From the NCBI RefSeq assembly GCF_052156635.1, contig NZ_JBQKUO010000002.1:248001-312000 (forward strand): a stretch of DNA of 64,000 bases, in the 5' to 3' direction. The position numbers and the translations under genes are program-made. Origin of the DNA: Nitrospina sp052156635. Lineage in GTDB: Bacteria; Nitrospinota; Nitrospinia; Nitrospinales; Nitrospinaceae. How positions within the stretch are numbered: position 1 is the first letter of the stretch; each line of letters opens with the position of its first letter. The notes under the pieces are model-generated. The model had not been told where the DNA came from. It was given only the letters and a program-made list of their open reading frames with translations, and did not search any database. Positions 60,360 to 64,000 of the stretch are shown piece by piece.

Positions 60360-60991
60360 GGTTGCCTTTCGGGACTCTTTGCGTGGACCACCCGGCGGTT
60401 TTCGATGCGCAGTTGGTTGTCCACGATCTGTTGGATGGCTTTGGGATAAATGACGTGTTCCTGTTCCAGGATGCGCGCCGAAAGCGTTTCCGCCGTGTCG
60501 TCGTCCTCCACCGGCACCACGGCCTGCAGGATGATGGGCCCGCCATCAACTTCCTCATTCACGTAGTGCACCGTGCATCCGGAAAACCTGACGCCGTAAT
60601 CGATTGCCTTCTGCTGCACGTCGAGACCCGGAAATGCCGGAAGAAGGGAAGGGTGGATGTTGATGATGCGGTTCGGAAACGATTCGAAAAACGGCTCCCG
60701 CACGATGCGCATGTACCCGGCAAGACAGACGAGATCGACCGCCTTGCCCTGAAGAATTTTCACCAGCGCCGCATTGTACGCCCTCTTGTCGGCAAAGGCT
60801 TTGGGATCGACAAACTGCGCTTCGATGCCGTGCTTTCGCCCCCGCTCCAATGCCTTCGCGTCTTTTTTGTCGCTCAGGATGACGGCGATTTCGGCGGTCA
60901 GCCGTCCGTTTTCGATGTGGTCGATGATGGCCTGCAGGTTGGTGCCGCGCCCGGAGGCGAGCACTCCCAGTTTGAAAGCCTTTGAGTTCAT
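60356..60991 (-). CDS. purN: Phosphoribosylglycinamide formyltransferase
   Basis: The product has 211 residues. The N-terminal LGVLASGRGTNLQAIID binds GAR phosphate. The catalytic triad is visible: Asn and His in RIINIHPSLLPAFPG and Asp in VHYVNEEVDGGPII. It transfers a formyl group from 10-formyl-THF to GAR in purine synthesis. The 100-base gap 60992-61091 upstream is empty of recognisable signals. Confidence 0.97.
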   Translation of the reverse strand: MNSKAFKLGVLASGRGTNLQAIIDHIENGRLTAEIAVILSDKKDAKALERGRKHGIEAQFVDPKAFADKRAYNAALVKILQGKAVDLVCLAGYMRIVREPFFESFPNRIINIHPSLLPAFPGLDVQQKAIDYGVRFSGCTVHYVNEEVDGGPIILQAVVPVEDDDTAETLSARILEQEHVIYPKAIQQIVDNQLRIENRRVVHAKSPERQP

Positions 60992-61091
60992 GAAATTCCA
61001 GCAAGGGATTGGCGGAAAGCCGGTTGGTTCCGGGGTTGCTGCAACCAGATTACCACTGGCGGAAAGCAGGAATCAACGGACTGCGTCGACC

Positions 61092-63119
61092 TCAGCAATA
61101 GGCGGCCTGGATTTGTTTGAGCAGGCCGATGTTCTGGGTGTGCCCGGATTTATGCGCCCTGATGTGGCCCCGCACCGGTTTTCCGAGCAGGTAGAAGTCG
61201 CCGAGAATATCCAGAATCTTGTGGCGGGCGAATTCGTTTTCGTAGCGCAGTTCGGTGTTGAGGACTTTCTTTTCGTCGAGCAGGATGAAGTTGTCCAGGT
61301 TTCCCCCCGCGGCGAAACCCATTTTCATCAGCATGGCCACGTCTTTCATGAACCCGAAGGTGCGCGCCGGGGCGATTTCATTTTTGAACTGGTCCGGGCT
61401 GGAAAAATCGAATACGTGATCCATCACCCCGATCGGTTCCGGGTACTCCATGTGGTAGGAGACCTTGAACCCGTCATAGGGTTCGATGCTGATGTGAGCC
61501 TTGTTCGGGTCGTCGCCGAAGCTGAGCTTTTCCTTGATCACCAGTTCTTCGTAGCAATCCTCCTGGTCCTCGAACTCTCCGTCCTCGACGAGCTGGCAGA
61601 AGTCCTTGGCGGAGCCGTCCATCACCGGAGCTTCGTCGCCGATCTTGATGAGCAGGTTGTTGATGCGGTACATGTGCAGGACCGCCATGATGTGTTCGAT
61701 GGTGGACACCGACGCCGCGCCCTTCCGCAGGCAGGTGGCGTATTCCGTGGACTGCACGTTTTCCAGACGGGCCGGGATGGTGGCTCCACTGGAGATGTCG
61801 CCGAAGATGATGCCGCTTCCCGGAGGAAGGGGTTGCATGATGAGCCCGGTTTTGATTCCGGAATGCAATCCACTGCCGCACAACACCACACTGCGTTTCA
61901 GCGTTTTCTGTTTGAGTTGCCCCTTGCCGTTGCCGTTGGTGGCGGCGGTGGCCGCAGCCGTTTGCATGGCCCGGATGGCGGGAGGCAGGTGATTGACGGT
62001 GATTTCGTCTTCCGGGTGCACCTTGCGGCTGAGTTGCTCCAGCACCAGACGCATTTCCTTCAAATTTTCCGGCCAGTCGTAACGGCTGAGGACGTCCATT
62101 GCCTCCGGAGACACCTGGTGCGCGGGCAGGTCGCTGCGTTCCGCCTGTTCCTCAAAGAACCGGGTGACGAGAGAGGGAATCATCGCCGCGTGTTCCTTGA
62201 GTGGAGGGATGTACACGGTTTGTTCCTTGAGGAATTCGTAAAGATCCGCGTTGAACTCGCCCTTTTCCACCATGTCTTCCAGGTCGCGATTGGTCGAGGC
62301 AAAGATGCGTGACGGCAGGAGGTACGCAGACACTTCCGCGGGGGCTTCCGGGTTCAGGCATTCGGCCAGGCGCTCCTGAACCGGACCGGCCAGGGCGTCT
62401 ATGTTTTTCAGGTACACCACGCGGCGGCGCGATGGATGCGACCGCGAGGGAAGACGTTTGCGGCCCTTGGCCTTGCCGGTGGATTCCTGCGCGAACAGCT
62501 CGGATTTGATCTGGTTTGTGGGGCGCAGGCCGCAGTTGAGTTTCACGAACGGCATGTTGTTTTTGCGGCTTTGCTGGTGGATTGCCTGCGCGATGAATTC
62601 CTTGCCGGTTCCAGACTCGCCCTGAATGAGCACCGGACGGCCCGTGCGGGCGTGCTGCTTGATGGTTTTTTTCACGTCAACCATCAACTGGAAGCAATGC
62701 GGCAGTTCGTGCTTTTGTGGAACGTGGCCGTTGGCACCGTTCTTCGACGTTTTTTGAGAGAGTGCCTTGCTCACCGACTGGACGATCTGGTTCAGCGAAA
62801 ACGGTTTTTCGATGAAATCGAACGCGCCCAGCTTGGTCGCGTTGACGGCGGTGTCGATCGTTCCATGGCCGGACATCACCAGGACTTCAATTTCCGGGTA
62901 ATACGTCTTGAGTGTTCGCAGAACCTCGATACCGTCCATGCCCGGAATCCAGATGTCGAGCAGGATGAGGTCCGGAGGGTCGTTCTGCACCATCTCCAGG
63001 GCATCCAGGCCGTCCTCGGCGGTGGCGATTTCGTAACCTTCATCGGAAAGAATTTCCTGAAGGGAACCGACTATATTTTTTTCGTCATCGACGATCAACA
63101 CGCGTTCTTTGTTAGCCAA
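61092..63119 (-). CDS. Receiver - degenerate sigma-54 AAA - LpxC fusion protein
   Basis: The product has 675 residues. Residues 1-~120 are a receiver with Asp11/Asp12, phosphoacceptor Asp55 (LILLDIWIPG), Ser83 and Lys105. Residues ~140-380 are an NtrC-type AAA domain: Walker A GESGTGKE (167-174) is intact, but the GAFTGA loop is missing. Walker B DE is Lys238-Asn239, and both arginine-finger positions are changed (Asn290, Phe296). After an Ala/Thr/Gly/Lys linker (~385-408), residues ~410-675 are a full LpxC (UDP-3-O-acyl-GlcNAc deacetylase). Its catalytic Glu475, Zn ligands His476, His633, Asp637 and general acid His660 are all kept. No DNA-binding domain is present. Confidence 0.92.
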   Translation of the reverse strand: MANKERVLIVDDEKNIVGSLQEILSDEGYEIATAEDGLDALEMVQNDPPDLILLDIWIPGMDGIEVLRTLKTYYPEIEVLVMSGHGTIDTAVNATKLGAFDFIEKPFSLNQIVQSVSKALSQKTSKNGANGHVPQKHELPHCFQLMVDVKKTIKQHARTGRPVLIQGESGTGKEFIAQAIHQQSRKNNMPFVKLNCGLRPTNQIKSELFAQESTGKAKGRKRLPSRSHPSRRRVVYLKNIDALAGPVQERLAECLNPEAPAEVSAYLLPSRIFASTNRDLEDMVEKGEFNADLYEFLKEQTVYIPPLKEHAAMIPSLVTRFFEEQAERSDLPAHQVSPEAMDVLSRYDWPENLKEMRLVLEQLSRKVHPEDEITVNHLPPAIRAMQTAAATAATNGNGKGQLKQKTLKRSVVLCGSGLHSGIKTGLIMQPLPPGSGIIFGDISSGATIPARLENVQSTEYATCLRKGAASVSTIEHIMAVLHMYRINNLLIKIGDEAPVMDGSAKDFCQLVEDGEFEDQEDCYEELVIKEKLSFGDDPNKAHISIEPYDGFKVSYHMEYPEPIGVMDHVFDFSSPDQFKNEIAPARTFGFMKDVAMLMKMGFAAGGNLDNFILLDEKKVLNTELRYENEFARHKILDILGDFYLLGKPVRGHIRAHKSGHTQNIGLLKQIQAAYC

Positions 63120-63156
63120 CAGTCTTCTCCGTAATGCAATTCAATTAATTTAAAAA

Positions 63157-63828
63157 TCAGGGGGCCAAGACGGGGGAGACGGGTTCCGGTTCCGCCACCT
63201 CGGCGCATTTGATGAAATCCATGTAATAAATCTGTTTGCCGGCGTTGATGAAATTCCGTTCGTACTTGGTGCGCGGCGTGTCTTCCCGAAACGTAATGTA
63301 ACCCTTGTCCGGGTGGCGGTTTTGAAGGGACGGCTCGGCATTCAGAAACTCGATCATTTCCTGAAAGTATTCCTCGTGATCGGTTGCCAGCCTCAGCGAC
63401 CCCTCCATTTTCAGTTTGCGTGACAGCATGGCGATGAAAGGCGGTTTCATCAGCCTCCGCTTGTGATGCCGTTTCTTCGGCCACGGGTCCGGGAAGTTGA
63501 TATAAACCTCATCCAGCTCTCCGTCATGAAAAATTCCGGGAACGCGTTCCTTGGCGTCGCCGTAAGCCAGTCGGACGTTGGGTATTTGCAGCCGCTCGAG
63601 ACGCGTGATCACCTTGCGGATTCCCTTGTGGTAGAAATCCATCGCCACAAAGTTGCTGTCCGGTTCGCGCACAGCCATGTCGATCAAAAAATTGCCGTTG
63701 CCGAAACCGATTTCCAGCTTGAGGGGCCTGTCATTGCCGAACACCTTTCTCCAGTCCGGCCACTCTGCAATATCCAGAAAACAGGGATGCGCCTGGACCT
63801 TCTCAAAAGGTAGATAATTTTTTGCCAT
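63157..63828 (-). CDS. trmB: tRNA (guanine-N7-)-methyltransferase
   Basis: The product has 223 residues. The SAM-binding LEIGFGNGNFLIDMA and the TrmB signature VYINFPDPWPKKRHHKRRL are present, as is RTKYERNFINAG near the C-terminus. It methylates G46 of tRNAs. It is followed by the LpxC fusion gene 37 bases downstream, and lies 8 bases after the greA fragment. Standard length. Confidence 0.97.
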   Translation of the reverse strand: MAKNYLPFEKVQAHPCFLDIAEWPDWRKVFGNDRPLKLEIGFGNGNFLIDMAVREPDSNFVAMDFYHKGIRKVITRLERLQIPNVRLAYGDAKERVPGIFHDGELDEVYINFPDPWPKKRHHKRRLMKPPFIAMLSRKLKMEGSLRLATDHEEYFQEMIEFLNAEPSLQNRHPDKGYITFREDTPRTKYERNFINAGKQIYYMDFIKCAEVAEPEPVSPVLAP

Positions 63829-63836
63829 GTTCTATG

Positions 63837-64000
63837 TCAGGATCCATGCCCTGAATTGTTCAGGCTGTCGTGAATGGTGGTGACCTGCAAAACTTCGAAC
63901 TCCTGTTGTTTTCCACCAAATTTCAATTCCACGTCGTCGCCTTCCGTTTTTCCCAATAACGCCTTGCCCAGCGGGGAGGCGAGGGAGATCCTGCCTTCCT
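63837..64000 (-). CDS. greA: Transcript cleavage factor GreA/GreB, C-terminal part (cut by window edge)
   Basis: This is a frame with no start inside the window, ending at TGA (63837-63839). The 53 readable residues match the GreA/GreB C-terminal domain: GRISLASPLGKALLGKTEGD, then VELKFGGKQQEFEVLQV, followed by a short tail. These factors rescue backtracked RNA polymerase. Whether it is GreA or GreB depends on the N-terminal coiled coil outside the window. The 7-base gap to trmB suggests one transcript. Confidence 0.85.
   Translation of the reverse strand, partial: EGRISLASPLGKALLGKTEGDDVELKFGGKQQEFEVLQVTTIHDSLNNSGHGS

Overview
This 64 kb window reads as an ordinary stretch of a Gram-negative bacterial chromosome of roughly 55-60 % GC. 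Genes are tightly packed, and I see no rRNA, tRNA, CRISPR array, insertion sequence or prophage. The outer-membrane genes (lpxC domain, lolA, rseP, a porin), a complete sucrose synthesis/cleavage block, and low resemblance to any standard proteobacterial gene order suggest a marine Nitrospina-like (Nitrospinota) bacterium. That assignment is an inference of moderate confidence; no marker settles it.

Layout. 1-8.5 kb: housekeeping and small secreted proteins (partial TPMT-type methyltransferase, SRAP/YedK, M24 peptidase, Bcp peroxiredoxin, TPR protein, DUF1566 protein, gatB, an SDR). 8.5-10.9 kb: a small helical protein plus an OmpR/EnvZ-type two-component pair behind a good sigma-70 promoter. 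11-20.5 kb: a sugar ABC importer (lipoprotein, two permeases, ATPase), then a PfkB kinase, a sucrose-phosphate synthase/phosphatase fusion and sucrose synthase, the last three overlapping end to end. Together they could import, make and break sucrose, probably as a compatible solute. 20.5-26.6 kb: membrane and secreted accessory proteins (SH3, J-domain, DedA, zinc ribbon, DUF5685, GT2, TfoX-N). 26.6-30.8 kb: mazG and hemW on the minus strand, era (with no canonical start codon), map and a bacterioferritin with a damaged ferroxidase centre on the plus strand. 31-34.2 kb: a thioredoxin-like [2Fe-2S] ferredoxin under a promoter with two Fur boxes, a porin and two paralogous exported FMN-binding proteins. 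34-45 kb: thiO, bioA, a queD homologue lacking its catalytic Cys, fhs, an epimerase, bioD, an MBL hydrolase, a CDF transporter, ahpC and surE.

45.3-64 kb is almost entirely minus-strand core machinery. In transcription order it runs greA (partial), trmB, a receiver-AAA-LpxC fusion, purN, lolA, rseP, a conserved hypothetical, a PEP mutase-nucleotidyltransferase fusion, proS, terminator, rimP, nusA, infB, DUF503, rbfA, truB, rpsO and pnp.

The most unusual item is the 675-residue protein at 61092-63119. An NtrC-type receiver and a degenerate sigma-54 AAA domain replace any DNA-binding output with a complete, apparently active LpxC (the committed step of lipid A synthesis). Other points worth a second look are the AUC-type start of era, the Fur-controlled ferredoxin/porin/flavoprotein region, the orphan phosphonate-biosynthesis fusion inside an envelope gene cluster, and a large folded leader upstream of rpsO.
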